Part shown: in pieces, positions 1 to 8,460 of the stretch
Position numbering within the stretch: the first letter of the stretch is position 1
Layout: each line of letters begins with the position of its first letter
Source: Rhizobium sp. Q54
GTDB taxonomy: Bacteria; Pseudomonadota; Alphaproteobacteria; Rhizobiales; Beijerinckiaceae
Reading direction: 5' to 3'
Length of the DNA: 41,839 bases
NCBI GenBank assembly: GCA_945878875.1
Contig: CAMCUC010000021.1
Coordinates: 1-41,839 of the forward strand
The notes under the pieces: model-generated
Seen by the model: the letters and a program-made list of their open reading frames with translations, nothing else
Database searches by the model: none
What the model was told of the DNA's origin: nothing
Translations under genes and position numbers: made by a program

Positions 1-1274
1 AATTGCCAGCGCTGCCACGGATAAAAGAAATTGCGATAGCTCGCGCGCGAATGATCGTTCGCCGTGACGCAGGAGGCGCCGCGCAGCACCATCTGGTTGA
101 CCATGAACTTGCCATTGTATTCGCCAATCGCCCCGGCGGGCGCGCGGTAACGCGGATATGGCGCATAGGGGCTTTGCGTCCATTGCCAGACGTCGCCATA
201 TATTTGCTTCAAGCCCTCCCCCGGCCCGGCTGGCATGGGACGCAACGCGGCTGAGTCCAGCATATTGCCCTCAACTGGAAACGTCTGCGCCGCAAGCTCC
301 CATTCAAACTCACTCGGCAGGCGCTTCCCCGCCCAGCGCGCAAAAGCATCGGCCTCGTAATAGCTGACATGGCAAACGGGCGCTGCGGGATCGAGCGCGC
401 TCAGGCCGTCGAGCGTCATCTGCATCCACGCGCCGTCGCGCTGTTCAAAGTAAAGCGGCGCCTCCCAGCCCTCGCGCTTTGCGTGCGCCCAACCGTCCGA
501 CAGCCACAACGCAGGGTTGTCATAGCCGCCGTCAGCCATGAATTCGAGCCATTCGGAATTGGCGACCAGACGATCAGCCAGCGCAAACGGATGCACAAGC
601 GCTTCATGGCGCGGGCCTTCGTTGTCGAAGTGAAAGCCCTCTCCTGCATAACCAATCTCGCGCACGCCGCCTGCGAACTTCACCCATTCAAGGCGCGAGG
701 GCTTGCCATGCGGGCCATGGTCGCGCCCTGCTCGATAGCGCGGACGCAAGGGGCTTGCGGAAAACAACGCCAGCACGTCGGTGAGCATCAATTCCTGATG
801 CTGCTGTTCGTGCGCGCGGCCCAACTCCAGCATGGCCGCAATCTCCAGGCGCGCGGCATCTCCGCTGGCGAACAATTCGCGCAAAGCCTCATCAACATAA
901 GTGCGATAGGCGAAGATTTCTTCAGCCGTCGGGCGCGTCAGCAAGCCCCGTTCAGGCCGCGCATGACGAGGGCCAATCGCCTCGTAGTATGAATTGTAAC
1001 AAAAGGCGAAAGTATCGTCGAAGCCGCGATAGCCGTTGACGTGCGGCGCCAGAACGAACGTCTCGAAGAACCATGTGGTATGCGCGAGATGCCATTTCGT
1101 CGGGCTGGCGTCCACCATCGCCTGAACCTGCATGTCTTCAGGCGTCAGGGGGTCGACGATGTCTCGCGAGCGTTTGCGCATCGCAAAAAAGCGCTCTTCG
1201 GCATGGCTTTCGGCGCTGTCGTGGTTATCAGCGTTGTCGTGAAACGCGCTCTGTCTCTTGTTCGCCGGGTTCAT
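1..1274 (-). CDS. egtB: EgtB-like ergothioneine sulfoxide synthase, 3' end outside window
   Basis: This gene likely encodes the non-haem iron enzyme that joins trimethylhistidine (hercynine) to a thiol donor with O2 in ergothioneine synthesis. The N-terminal DinB-like domain has WHLAHTTWFFE (about residues 61-71) and HEQQHQE (155-161). Together these give the expected three-histidine iron site, probably H65, H155 and H159. The C-terminal half reads as a formylglycine-generating-enzyme-type fold, with WQWTQSPYAPYPRYR and a terminal FYPWQRWQF. About 424 codons lie in the window and the family is usually 420-440 residues, so only a few residues are missing at the left edge. The ATG at 1274 opens a long charged N-terminus. 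A partner egtD would be expected just beyond the edge but cannot be seen. An OvoA-like or other DinB/FGE sulfoxide synthase specificity is not excluded. Confidence 0.85.
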   Translation of the reverse strand, partial: MNPANKRQSAFHDNADNHDSAESHAEERFFAMRKRSRDIVDPLTPEDMQVQAMVDASPTKWHLAHTTWFFETFVLAPHVNGYRGFDDTFAFCYNSYYEAIGPRHARPERGLLTRPTAEEIFAYRTYVDEALRELFASGDAARLEIAAMLELGRAHEQQHQELMLTDVLALFSASPLRPRYRAGRDHGPHGKPSRLEWVKFAGGVREIGYAGEGFHFDNEGPRHEALVHPFALADRLVANSEWLEFMADGGYDNPALWLSDGWAHAKREGWEAPLYFEQRDGAWMQMTLDGLSALDPAAPVCHVSYYEADAFARWAGKRLPSEFEWELAAQTFPVEGNMLDSAALRPMPAGPGEGLKQIYGDVWQWTQSPYAPYPRYRAPAGAIGEYNGKFMVNQMVLRGASCVTANDHSRASYRNFFYPWQRWQ

Positions 1275-1359
1275 GTGTTTTCCTTGCAGGCGAACGGCCC
1301 GGATTCAAATTGCGAGACTGGCAACGCAGGCGCAGGCTGCGGGTTCCCAAAACTGCCGC

Positions 1360-1587
1360 TCAAGAACGCGGCGTCCGGGTCAGCAATGCGGCTGCGGCGC
1401 GTCCACTCACCAAGCCGCCGCCCAGCGCCAGCAGCGCCATGAACGAGAGAAGCGTAAGCTTGAAGGCGGATTCACCACGTAACCATTGCGCAAGCACGAG
1501 CATCACCAGCAGAACGGCCACAAGCCAGAGCAGATATTTCATGCCCTGCAGGCATCCGACAAGAATAGCCGTCGCAAATGGTCCCAT
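1360..1587 (-). CDS. small two-helix membrane protein, unknown function
   Basis: This is a 75-residue hypothetical protein that I do not recognise. It holds two or three hydrophobic stretches: the N-terminal FATAILVGCL, then YLLWLVAVLLVMLVLA, then LTLLSFMALLALGGGLVSG. They are separated by a short polar piece (QWLRGESAF) and followed by a basic tail ending RTPRS. It sits about 30 bp downstream of gatA on the same strand and upstream of the EgtB-like gene, so it may be cotranscribed. The ATG at 1587 follows a distant GGGAG; an internal ATG at 1542, preceded by CAGGG, would give a 60-residue protein that keeps the two main helices. Membrane-like composition and same-strand packing favour a real gene, but the length alone does not prove it. 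Confidence 0.5.
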   Translation of the reverse strand: MGPFATAILVGCLQGMKYLLWLVAVLLVMLVLAQWLRGESAFKLTLLSFMALLALGGGLVSGRAAAALLTRTPRS

Positions 1588-1617
1588 CACAACGACCGGC
1601 TCCCAGTTTCGGGCCGC

Positions 1618-3141
1618 TCAGCTCCACCAGGGCTTGGGAAGATCAATGCGGCCAGCGGCATCTTCCACCACTTGCGCGACAGAGAAAAGCGTCTCCTCGT
1701 CGAACGGGCGTCCGATCAATTGCAAGCCCAGCGGCAGGCCGTCTTTCGACAATCCCGCAGGCACGGCAAGACCCGGCAGACCGGCCATGTTCACCGTCAC
1801 CGTGAACACGTCGTTGAGATACATCTCCACGGGATCGGCGTTCGTCTTCTCGCCAATGCCAAACGCGGCGGACGGCGTGGCGGGCGTGAGGATTGCATCC
1901 ACGCCAGCGGCGAACGCCGTTTCAAAATCGCGACGGATGAGCGTGCGGATCTTTTGCGCGCGTACGTAATATGCATCGTAATAGCCAGCCGACAGCACAT
2001 AGGCGCCGATCATAATGCGGCGACGTACTTCCGGCCCGAAGCCTTCCGCGCGGGTGTTCTCATACATTTCCTGAATGTCGCGGCCCGGAACCCGCAGGCC
2101 GTAGCGCACGCCGTCATAACGGGCGAGATTCGACGAGGCTTCCGCCGGCGCCACGATATAATAAGCCGGCAGCGCATATTTGGTGTGCGGCAGCGAGATC
2201 TCGACGATCTCTGCTCCCGCTGCGCGCAGCCATTCAACGCCCCGGCTCCAGAGCGCGTCGATCTCCTCGGGCATGCCGTCGACCCGATATTCTTTGGGAA
2301 TGCCGATCTTCCGGCCCTTGATCGAGGCACCGATCGCCTTCTCGTAATCGGGCACCGGCGCATCGACGCTCGTCGTGTCCTTGGGATCATAGCCCGCCAT
2401 GGAGCGCAGCATGATCGCGCAATCACGCACATTGCGCGCGATCGGCCCCGCCTGATCGAGCGAGGACGCGAACGCCACCATGCCCCAGCGCGAGCAGCGG
2501 CCATAGGTCGGCTTGATGCCAACCGTACCGGTGAACGCCGCAGGCTGGCGGATTGAACCGCCCGTATCGGACGCGGTGGCGCCAAGGCACAGGCGCGCGG
2601 CCACGGCAGAGGCCGAGCCGCCCGACGAGCCGCCGGGAACCAGCAGGCCCTTCTTGTCTTTGGTTGCGGCGGCGGCGCGCGCCTTGTCTTCGCTCCAGCC
2701 CGCAGGAAGCCACGGCGAAGCAACGGGACCATAGAACGAGGTCTCGTTCGACGAGCCCATGGCGAATTCGTCCATGTTCAACTTGCCCAGCATCACAGCA
2801 CCGTCGCGCCACAGATTGGCGGTGACGGAGGATTCATAAGCGGGCTTGAAGCCGTCGAGAATGTGGCTGCACGCCTGTGTATGCACGCCTTTGGTGGCGT
2901 ACAAATCCTTCACGCCGATGGGCAGCCCCTCAAGCGGACCCGCCTCGCCTTTTGCAATGCGCGCATCGGCGGCGGCCGCCATGGCCAACGCCTGATCCGG
3001 CGTCTCGACGACGAAAGCGCCCAAAGCGCGGGCGCCCTCTATCGCCGCAATATGCGCCTGCGTCAGCTCCACGGCGGAGACCTGCTTTGAGGCGATGGCG
3101 TCACGCGCCTGCGCAAGAGTGAATTCGTTCAATTGAGTCAT
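1618..3141 (-). CDS. gatA: Asp-tRNA(Asn)/Glu-tRNA(Gln) amidotransferase subunit A
   Basis: GatA is the glutaminase/amidase subunit of the cytoplasmic GatCAB complex, which converts mischarged Glu-tRNA(Gln) and Asp-tRNA(Asn) to the amidated forms. The Ser-cisSer-Lys triad of the amidase signature family is visible: Lys78 in [10 protein letters not shown], the cis-Ser in GGSSGGSAS (about 172) and the nucleophile Ser196 in [13 protein letters not shown]. It is 507 residues, slightly longer than the usual 485-495. The extra length is a charged Ala/Lys-rich insertion at about residues 147-166, just before LVPGGSS. gatC lies 57 bp upstream on the same strand, which fits a gatCA operon; gatB is not in the window. 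The ATG at 3141 gives a typical N-terminus ([10 protein letters not shown]). Confidence 0.97.
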   Translation of the reverse strand: MTQLNEFTLAQARDAIASKQVSAVELTQAHIAAIEGARALGAFVVETPDQALAMAAAADARIAKGEAGPLEGLPIGVKDLYATKGVHTQACSHILDGFKPAYESSVTANLWRDGAVMLGKLNMDEFAMGSSNETSFYGPVASPWLPAGWSEDKARAAAATKDKKGLLVPGGSSGGSASAVAARLCLGATASDTGGSIRQPAAFTGTVGIKPTYGRCSRWGMVAFASSLDQAGPIARNVRDCAIMLRSMAGYDPKDTTSVDAPVPDYEKAIGASIKGRKIGIPKEYRVDGMPEEIDALWSRGVEWLRAAGAEIVEISLPHTKYALPAYYIVAPAEASSNLARYDGVRYGLRVPGRDIQEMYENTRAEGFGPEVRRRIMIGAYVLSAGYYDAYYVRAQKIRTLIRRDFETAFAAGVDAILTPATPSAAFGIGEKTNADPVEMYLNDVFTVTVNMAGLPGLAVPAGLSKDGLPLGLQLIGRPFDEETLFSVAQVVEDAAGRIDLPKPWWS

Positions 3142-3198
3142 GATGGCGTTCTCGAAGATGAAACGGGCCGGAACGATGCGCGACTTAAATGCTGCGCC

Positions 3199-3486
3199 TC
3201 ACTCGACGACCTTGGGCACCGTGAAAAAATTATCCTCGCGCGCAGGCGCATTCGCGACGATGACATCGGCGCCCGCGTGATCTGTCACGGCGTCGGGACG
3301 CAGCTTCATCTTCATGGGAATGACAGACGTCATCGGCTCCACGCCGTCAACATCGACGGCGCCCAATTCCTCGACGAAGGCGAGAATGGCGTTCAGCTCC
3401 TGCTGGAGGTGCGGCACGTCTTCGTCCTTCACGGCGATGCGCGCCAGATGCGCTATGCGCCGGACGGTCGCTTGATCGACGGACAT
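3199..3486 (-). CDS. gatC: Asp-tRNA(Asn)/Glu-tRNA(Gln) amidotransferase subunit C
   Basis: GatC is the small belt-like subunit that stabilises GatA on GatB in the GatCAB amidotransferase. The 95-residue length and the opening [19 protein letters not shown] match the family. So do the central [22 protein letters not shown] and the following [16 protein letters not shown] segment, which in this family wraps around GatA and GatB. It is the first gene of the gatC-gatA pair, 57 bp apart, and is transcribed divergently from ruvX. The roughly 117-bp gap to ruvX should hold both promoters. The ATG at 3486 is the only sensible start. Confidence 0.96.
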   Translation of the reverse strand: MSVDQATVRRIAHLARIAVKDEDVPHLQQELNAILAFVEELGAVDVDGVEPMTSVIPMKMKLRPDAVTDHAGADVIVANAPAREDNFFTVPKVVE

Positions 3487-3603
3487 CTCAACTCCGATGG
3501 TTCGTTAAATGCGCGCTGGCTATAGCATTGCCAACTGGAGGCGTGCAAATGCGCTGCGCAGGCAGAGCGTGACAGCTTTGTCCGGCCCATGTTAATCAGG
3601 TCC

Positions 3604-4098
3604 ATGAGCAATCTCGAAAACGTCTCCACGCTTGAACAGATCAGCCCGTCGTTAGGGCGTTTCTCGCGCCTTATGGGGCTTGATCTGGGCACAAAGACCA
3701 TCGGCCTTGGCCTGTCCGACGTGGAGCGCACGCTGGCCTCGCCGCTGGAGACGATCCAGCGCACCAAGTTCGGCGCCGACGCAAAAAAGCTGATCGAACT
3801 GGCGAACAAGCACGAGGTCGCCGCCTTCGTAATCGGCCTGCCGCTCAATATGGATTCAAGCGAAGGCCCCCGCGCGCAAGGCACCCGAGCCTTCGTGCGC
3901 TCGATGGCGCCGCTGGACAAACGCCCGTTTATCTTCTGGGACGAACGCCTCTCCACAGCCGCCGTCACCCGCGCCCTGATCGACCAGGACGCCTCGCGCG
4001 CCAAACGCGCACAAGTTGTGGACCGCATGGCAGCAGCCTACATTTTACAGGGCGCGCTGGATCGTTTGCAGGCGATTATGCGGGCGGCGCAAAGCTGA
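3604..4098 (+). CDS. ruvX: YqgF/RuvX putative Holliday junction resolvase or pre-16S rRNA nuclease
   Basis: This is an RNase H-fold nuclease of the YqgF family, cytoplasmic. Members have been assigned to pre-16S rRNA 5' maturation and, on fold grounds, to Holliday-junction resolution. The motifs are in order: GLDLGTKTIGLGLSD (first catalytic Asp), FVIGLPLNMDSSEGPRA, FWDERLSTAAVTRAL (catalytic Glu region) and DRMAAAYILQGALD (last Asp). I chose ATG 3604 (MSNLENVST, 164 residues), with CAGG a few bases upstream. An in-frame ATG at 3589 adds five residues and cannot be excluded. It is divergent from gatC and convergent with the methyltransferase that ends 28 bp downstream. Confidence 0.93.
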   Translation: MSNLENVSTLEQISPSLGRFSRLMGLDLGTKTIGLGLSDVERTLASPLETIQRTKFGADAKKLIELANKHEVAAFVIGLPLNMDSSEGPRAQGTRAFVRSMAPLDKRPFIFWDERLSTAAVTRALIDQDASRAKRAQVVDRMAAAYILQGALDRLQAIMRAAQS

Positions 4099-4126
4099 AA
4101 TTTGCTGCTAGGGAAAAGCGCCCGGA

Positions 4127-5011
4127 TCAAAAACGCTCGTAAACGCTATTGGTCCGCGCCTTCAAAATCTCGCGATAGCCGGATTGCGCCAACGCACTCA
4201 CAAGGCTTTCGCTCCAGCGGCCGTGCGTGTGGCCAATCACCACGAGCTTTGGCCACAGGCTTTCGGGCGCATCGCGCAGAAAGGGCTCCAGAACAAGGTC
4301 TTCTGCGCCCTCAACGTCGATCTTCACTGCATCCAGCCGCTCGAAGCCTTCGCTCTCGACCACATTCAACAAGGTGCGGGCGGGCACGCGCAGACGGGCG
4401 CCGACGGATTCAAGATGCACGAGGCGCATGGACGTTTCGCCGCGATTGTGGGCGGGCAGAAACAGCGTGATCTCGCCATCCTCGTCCGCTATCGCGCAAT
4501 CGATCGCCTTCACGGTCGCGAACGGATTTTGCCGGATGTTGTAAATCAGGCGTTCATAAATATCCGGCTGCGGCTCCACCGCAAGCACACGGGCGCGCGG
4601 CCCGGCGTTGGCCGCCACAAAAAGCGCATAGCCGCCGACATTTGCGCCGATGTCGATAAAGGTGAAGTCGGGGGTGAGCCGCGAGACGATAAGCTCGCGC
4701 TCATCCTCGTCGAAATATTGCGGCGTGAACAGAATGCGCTTTTCACAAATATTATTGTGGGGATAAAGCCGCATGTTGACGCCCATCGCCTCCACGTCGA
4801 CCGGCGCGCCACGCAAAGCCCGCACCGCCAGCCCGCGCAAAACGTAAGCTTTGCGGCGTGCGAGCCAGTTGTGCCCCGCCGCACGCGTCCACGAAAGAAC
4901 GCTTTTAAGCGTTGCACCGGGAGCATGGCGACCAAAGGCGCTGGAATCGTTCACTTGAGAACGCGGCATGGATAAGCGGACTTCTGATAAATCATGAATG
5001 GACCAGCTCAT
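4127..5011 (-). CDS. FkbM-family SAM-dependent methyltransferase
   Basis: This is a predicted class I methyltransferase of the FkbM family, which mostly O-methylates sugars or small metabolites; the substrate here is unknown. The SAM-binding motif I is FIDIGANVGGYALFVAAN, followed by the acidic ribose-binding segment VLAVEPQPDIYERL. The family hallmark VKIDVEGAEDLVLEPF is present. The C-terminus is HGRWSESLVSALAQSGYREIL. About 294 residues is normal. The start is uncertain: GTG 5023, ATG 5011 and ATG 4969 are all in frame and none has a clear Shine-Dalgarno. The upstream side is the divergent map gene, with a 15-bp tandem repeat in the gap. No glycan-synthesis neighbours give a substrate hint. 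Confidence 0.85.
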   Translation of the reverse strand: MSWSIHDLSEVRLSMPRSQVNDSSAFGRHAPGATLKSVLSWTRAAGHNWLARRKAYVLRGLAVRALRGAPVDVEAMGVNMRLYPHNNICEKRILFTPQYFDEDERELIVSRLTPDFTFIDIGANVGGYALFVAANAGPRARVLAVEPQPDIYERLIYNIRQNPFATVKAIDCAIADEDGEITLFLPAHNRGETSMRLVHLESVGARLRVPARTLLNVVESEGFERLDAVKIDVEGAEDLVLEPFLRDAPESLWPKLVVIGHTHGRWSESLVSALAQSGYREILKARTNSVYERF

Positions 5012-5045
5012 AACACGGCCCACACGGCGGCGACAGGGCTTTGCG

Positions 5046-5098
5046 GCAAGACACTAGGCAGCAAGACACTAGGCAGCAAGACACTAGGCAGCAAGACA
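5046..5098. repeat. 15-bp tandem repeat, about 3.5 copies
   Basis: The unit GCAAGACACTAGGCA is repeated exactly at 5046-5060, 5061-5075 and 5076-5090. A partial copy (GCAAGACA) follows to 5098. The array lies between the divergent methyltransferase and map genes. On the plus strand it is open in the map frame, where it would read as a GSKTL pentapeptide repeat if translation started at ATG 4994 rather than 5174. It probably sits in the 5' leader or promoter region of map. Confidence 0.95.
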
Positions 5099-5173
5099 TC
5101 AAGCAACAACACCGGACTTGCGTCCCGCCGCGTTTCGCCTAGATTCCCCACAATCAGTCAGACTGGAATCCCG

Positions 5174-6013
5174 ATGACCTTCGTAGAGGCGGACTTGGCG
5201 CCCGGCCGCAAGACGGGCCATATCAAACTGCACGGCCCCGAGGCCTTCGTCGCCATGCGCAAGGCGGGACGGTTGGCGGCCGAAGCGCTCGACATGCTCA
5301 CCTCTCATGTGGCACCCGGGGTCAGTACCGACAAGCTCGACCGGCTGGCGTTCGATTTCGCCATGGACCACAAGGCTTACCCAGCGCCACTTAGCTATCG
5401 CGGCTATCCAAAATCCATCTGCACTTCGATCAACCATGTCGTATGCCACGGCATCCCCGACGCCAAGCCGCTGCGCGAGGGCGACATCGTCAACATCGAC
5501 GTGACGCTGCTCGTGGACGGCTGGCACGGCGATTCAAGCCGCATGTATTGCGTCGGGCAGGCCAACCGGCGCGCCGAACGGCTGATCGAAGTCACGTACG
5601 AATCGCTGATGCGCGGCATCGACGCCGTGCGCCCCGGCGCCACCACAGGCGACATCGGCTACGCGATTCAGGAATACGCGGAAGGTGAGCGCTGCTCCGT
5701 GGTACGCGATTTCTGCGGCCATGGCCTCGGGCAATTGTTCCACGATGAGCCCAACATTCTGCATTATGGCCGCAAGGGCGAGGGCGTGAAGCTGCGCGCA
5801 GGTATGTTTTTCACCATCGAGCCGATGATCAATCTGGGCCGCCCGCAGGTGAAAATACTGCCCGACGGCTGGACCGCTGTAACACGCGACCGATCGCTCT
5901 CGGCCCAGTTTGAGCACACGATCGGCGTCACCAATGAGGGCTGCGAAATCTTCACGCTCTCGCCCGCCGGTCTCCACCGTCCGCCCTATGGACCGGGCCA
6001 GTCCGTGCGATGA
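5174..6013 (+). CDS. map: type I methionine aminopeptidase
   Basis: This enzyme removes the initiator methionine from nascent cytosolic proteins using two divalent metals. The pita-bread fold motifs appear in order: [16 protein letters not shown] (His of the S1' pocket), [20 protein letters not shown] (metal Asp residues), [16 protein letters not shown] (metal His) and [11 protein letters not shown] plus QFEHTIGV (metal Glu residues). ATG 5174 gives 279 residues, the usual length, with a weak GGAAT upstream. The frame stays open to ATG 4994, but that extension is low complexity (three GSKTL repeats) and would overlap the leader of the divergent gene. The stop overlaps the radC start as ATGA, implying translational coupling. 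Confidence 0.96.
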   Translation: MTFVEADLAPGRKTGHIKLHGPEAFVAMRKAGRLAAEALDMLTSHVAPGVSTDKLDRLAFDFAMDHKAYPAPLSYRGYPKSICTSINHVVCHGIPDAKPLREGDIVNIDVTLLVDGWHGDSSRMYCVGQANRRAERLIEVTYESLMRGIDAVRPGATTGDIGYAIQEYAEGERCSVVRDFCGHGLGQLFHDEPNILHYGRKGEGVKLRAGMFFTIEPMINLGRPQVKILPDGWTAVTRDRSLSAQFEHTIGVTNEGCEIFTLSPAGLHRPPYGPGQSVR

Positions 6014-6699
6014 AGGCCGACGAAGAGCCCCATTATCGCGGCCATCGCACGCGGCTGCGCGAACGCTTTGCTGAAGTCGGCGAGCAGGCCATGCCCGATT
6101 ATGAATTGCTGGAGCTGGTGCTGTTCCGCTCGATCCCACAGCGAGACGTGAAGCCGCTAGCCAAGGCGATGATCGCGCGCTTTGGCTCGTTCGCTGAAGT
6201 GATTGGCGCACCGCGCGAGCGGCTGATCGAGATCGACGGCGTTGGCGAGGCCACGGCGCTTGACCTGAAACTCATCGAGGGCGCAGCGCGCCGCCTTGCC
6301 CGCGGCGCCATCGGCCAGCGCGCGGTGCTGGCGTCATGGAAAGACGTAATCGAGTATTGCCGCACGGCTATGGCGTTTTCCGAGCGCGAGCAATTTCGAA
6401 TCCTCTTTCTCGACAAACGCAATTTCCTAATCGCCGACGAAGTGCAAAGCAATGGCACGGTCGATCATACGCCCGTCTACCCGCGCGAAGTGGTCAAGCG
6501 CGCGCTGGAGCTTTCAGCTTCGGCTTTGATCCTCGTGCACAATCACCCCTCGGGCGATCCCACGCCGTCGAGCGCCGACATTCGCATGACCAACGATCTG
6601 CAAAACATCGCCAAGCCATTGGGGATTGCTCTGCACGATCATATTATTGTAGGGCGCAACGGACATGCGAGCTTTCGCGGGTTGAAGCTGATTAATTAG
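6010..6699 (+). CDS. radC: RadC family JAB/MPN-domain protein (UPF0758)
   Basis: This is a RadC-like protein, historically called a DNA repair protein although its biochemical role is unsettled. The N-terminal half carries a helix-hairpin-helix type segment ([17 protein letters not shown], about residues 74-90). The C-terminal JAB/MPN domain contains the metalloprotease-like signature [17 protein letters not shown], with the H-x-H...D zinc ligands intact. At 229 residues it is the usual length. The ATG at 6010 overlaps the map stop by four bases, so the two are one transcription unit, as is common in alphaproteobacteria. It is followed by a very long palindrome that may end transcription. Confidence 0.94.
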   Translation: MKADEEPHYRGHRTRLRERFAEVGEQAMPDYELLELVLFRSIPQRDVKPLAKAMIARFGSFAEVIGAPRERLIEIDGVGEATALDLKLIEGAARRLARGAIGQRAVLASWKDVIEYCRTAMAFSEREQFRILFLDKRNFLIADEVQSNGTVDHTPVYPREVVKRALELSASALILVHNHPSGDPTPSSADIRMTNDLQNIAKPLGIALHDHIIVGRNGHASFRGLKLIN

Positions 6700-6716
6700 G
6701 GTTTGTGCGACGGGAC

Positions 6717-6842
6717 ACCCCTCATCCGTCATGCTTCGTACGCCACCTTCTCCCGCAAGGGGAGAAGGAAGAAAAACGCGCTCTTCCTTCTCCCCTTGCG
6801 GGAGAAGGTGGCGTTTGCGTCAGCAAACGACGGATGAGGGGT
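6717..6842. repeat. long intergenic palindrome (REP-like element, possible bidirectional terminator)
   Basis: There are two nested perfect inverted repeats between convergent genes. The inner arms 6740-6772 and 6782-6814 are 33 bp each with a 9-nt loop, containing CTTCTCCCGCAAGGGGAGAA and its complement. The outer arms 6717-6730 and 6829-6842 (ACCCCTCATCCGTC and complement) are 14 bp. Each inner arm also holds a small self-complementary core (TTCTCCCGCAAGGGGAGAA). The element fills the entire gap between radC and the MocA-like gene. Dispersed palindromes with this CTCCCxxxxGGGGAG core are familiar from many proteobacterial genomes, so it is probably a multicopy intergenic repeat that also stops transcription from both sides. 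Confidence 0.9.
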
Positions 6843-7457
6843 TCACTCCGACAGACGCCCCAGCTTCAACAAATCATCCCGCGTATCAACATCGATGCCA
6901 ACAGCCTCATCCCCGCATTCCATCAACGCCACGTCCGCGCGGTTCGCCAAGAGTTTCCGCGCGCCGGAATCTCCCTGCAGCAGAGCCACATCGGCAAACA
7001 GCGTGGCGCCAAGCAAAATCGGGTTGCCCCATTGTCCGGCATGAACAGGCGCGACAGCGGCGGCGCCGGGGTTTGCGAGAAAAGTTTCCACAAGGCGCCT
7101 GATCGTCTGCGCCCGAACGCGCGGCATGTCGGCCAGCAGGACGATGGCGCCAGCGGCGCTCGCGGGCAAAGCGGCTATGCCTGCGCGCAGCGAAGACGCG
7201 AGGCCGGTCTCGAAATCGGGATTATGCACGAGCCGCAAGTCAGGAAGCACCTGCGCCGCAGCGCTGACTTCATCCGCGTTAAACCCTGTCACCAGAACGA
7301 GCGGCTTGAGGCCTGCATCAAACGCGGCCTGCGCCACATGCCGTACCATGGGCGCGCCGTCGAGCAGCGCGACGGCCTTCGTCTTGGCGTTCGGATCGTC
7401 GCCGCGAAAGCGGCTTGATTTGCCCGCGGCCAATATGATCGCGGCGATCTCAGCCAT
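6843..7457 (-). CDS. MocA/MobA-like NTP transferase (molybdenum cofactor cytidylyltransferase-like)
   Basis: This is a predicted nucleotidyltransferase of the MobA/MocA group. In this context it would add CMP to molybdopterin, making the cytosine dinucleotide cofactor used by CO dehydrogenase-type enzymes. The nucleotide-binding start IAAIILAAGKSSRFRGD is clear, followed by KTKAVALLDGAPMVRHV. The metal-binding VLLADMPRVRAQTIRRL matches the conserved LLADMP motif. It has 204 residues. It is the last gene of the cox-like operon and overlaps the molybdopterin-binding gene by 8 bp in another frame. In several relatives these two domains are, as I recall, one polypeptide, so this may be a split form. 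CMP versus GMP specificity is inferred from context. Confidence 0.85.
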   Translation of the reverse strand: MAEIAAIILAAGKSSRFRGDDPNAKTKAVALLDGAPMVRHVAQAAFDAGLKPLVLVTGFNADEVSAAAQVLPDLRLVHNPDFETGLASSLRAGIAALPASAAGAIVLLADMPRVRAQTIRRLVETFLANPGAAAVAPVHAGQWGNPILLGATLFADVALLQGDSGARKLLANRADVALMECGDEAVGIDVDTRDDLLKLGRLSE

Positions 7458-8460
7458 GATCGGCGTCGGGCGCGCGCAATTGGCCGCGATCCACGATCTC
7501 CATCAGCAATCCGCCCGCGCCCATGCGCTTGATGTCGGATGCGCTCACGTCGAGCCCCGCGCACAGGCGTTGCAGCACCCAGTCGAAGCCGTTTTCCTTT
7601 GGCGAGCGCGCACAACCGGGCGCGCCCAGCAGCGGCTTGCCGTCGATCTTGCCAACCAGCAAAAGATTGCCCGGATCGACCGGCATGCCCAGATGCACGA
7701 TCTGCCCGCCAGCCTCAATCAGCGCTGCGGGGATAACGTCGCGGCGGTCCGTGATCGCGGAGGCGCCGAAGACGACGATGAGATCGCACTGGGAGCCAAG
7801 GGTTTTGATCGCTTGCGCCAACGCTGGCGCCTCATGCGGCGTGCGCGCCTCAACGACGATGGAGCCGCCCATCGGCGCCAGTCGCTCGCCCATCACGCGC
7901 AGCGTCTTGGCGATCACGCTATCCTTCAGCCCCGGCAGCAGCGTTGAAAGAACGCCCACGCGCAGAGGCTTGAACGCCGCCACGCGCACGGGCGGAGTTT
8001 GCGCGGCGCGCACGGCTGCATCGAGCGTTTCGCGCGGCACGGCGAAGGGGATCACCTTTACCGTGCCTACCATTTCGCCTGCAACCACCATGCGCCATGG
8101 CGGCAGGGTCGCTATCGTCAACGTCTCGTCGAGATCATTGACGCGATCCAGCGCGGCCACGTCCACCACCAGCACGCCAGCCTCTTGCGCAAACAGATTG
8201 GCGCGCCCAGTGAACGCACGGTCGACGCGAACGCCCTCTCCCGCAGCAGCTTTTGCAAGCAGCGCGGCGGCTTCGTCTTCGCTGACGTCGCCATCTTCCA
8301 ATTGAGCCACGACGATTTCGCGAACGCCTGCAGCTTCCAAAGCGTGCAAATGCGCGGCCTCGACGATCTCGCCTTTCTTCAAAACAAGACCGTCGATGCG
8401 CACAGCATGGGCGACGATGGCGCCAACGCTCTCGTTCAAAGGCGCAGGGCCAAACTTCAC
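7450..8460 (-). CDS. molybdopterin-binding (MoCF/MoeA-like) protein
   Basis: This is a 336-residue protein with a C-terminal MoCF biosynthesis-type domain. The segment PLRVGVLSTLLPGLKDSVIAKTL is followed by CDLIVVFGASAITDRRDVIP and VDPGNLLLVGKIDGKPLLGAPGCARSP. These match the molybdopterin-binding core of MoeA/MogA-like proteins. The N-terminal part (NESVGAIVAHAVRIDGLVLKKGEIV) resembles the MoeA entry segment. The start is GTG 8460, overlapping the upstream XdhC stop as GTGA. It probably handles molybdopterin for the operon's molybdo-hydroxylase. It lies out of frame with, and overlaps by 8 bp, the MocA-like gene, with which it may form one functional unit of about 540 residues. The exact reaction is not known. 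Confidence 0.8.
   Translation of the reverse strand: MKFGPAPLNESVGAIVAHAVRIDGLVLKKGEIVEAAHLHALEAAGVREIVVAQLEDGDVSEDEAAALLAKAAAGEGVRVDRAFTGRANLFAQEAGVLVVDVAALDRVNDLDETLTIATLPPWRMVVAGEMVGTVKVIPFAVPRETLDAAVRAAQTPPVRVAAFKPLRVGVLSTLLPGLKDSVIAKTLRVMGERLAPMGGSIVVEARTPHEAPALAQAIKTLGSQCDLIVVFGASAITDRRDVIPAALIEAGGQIVHLGMPVDPGNLLLVGKIDGKPLLGAPGCARSPKENGFDWVLQRLCAGLDVSASDIKRMGAGGLLMEIVDRGQLRAPDADHG

Noticed and set aside
1486-2556. 356-codon plus-strand open frame
   Set aside because: It is antisense to gatA, which carries full amidase motifs on the minus strand; the plus-strand translation is Arg/His/Ala-rich and matches no family.
5046-5098. CRISPR array
   Set aside because: The 15-bp units are directly adjacent with no spacers and no cas genes are present.
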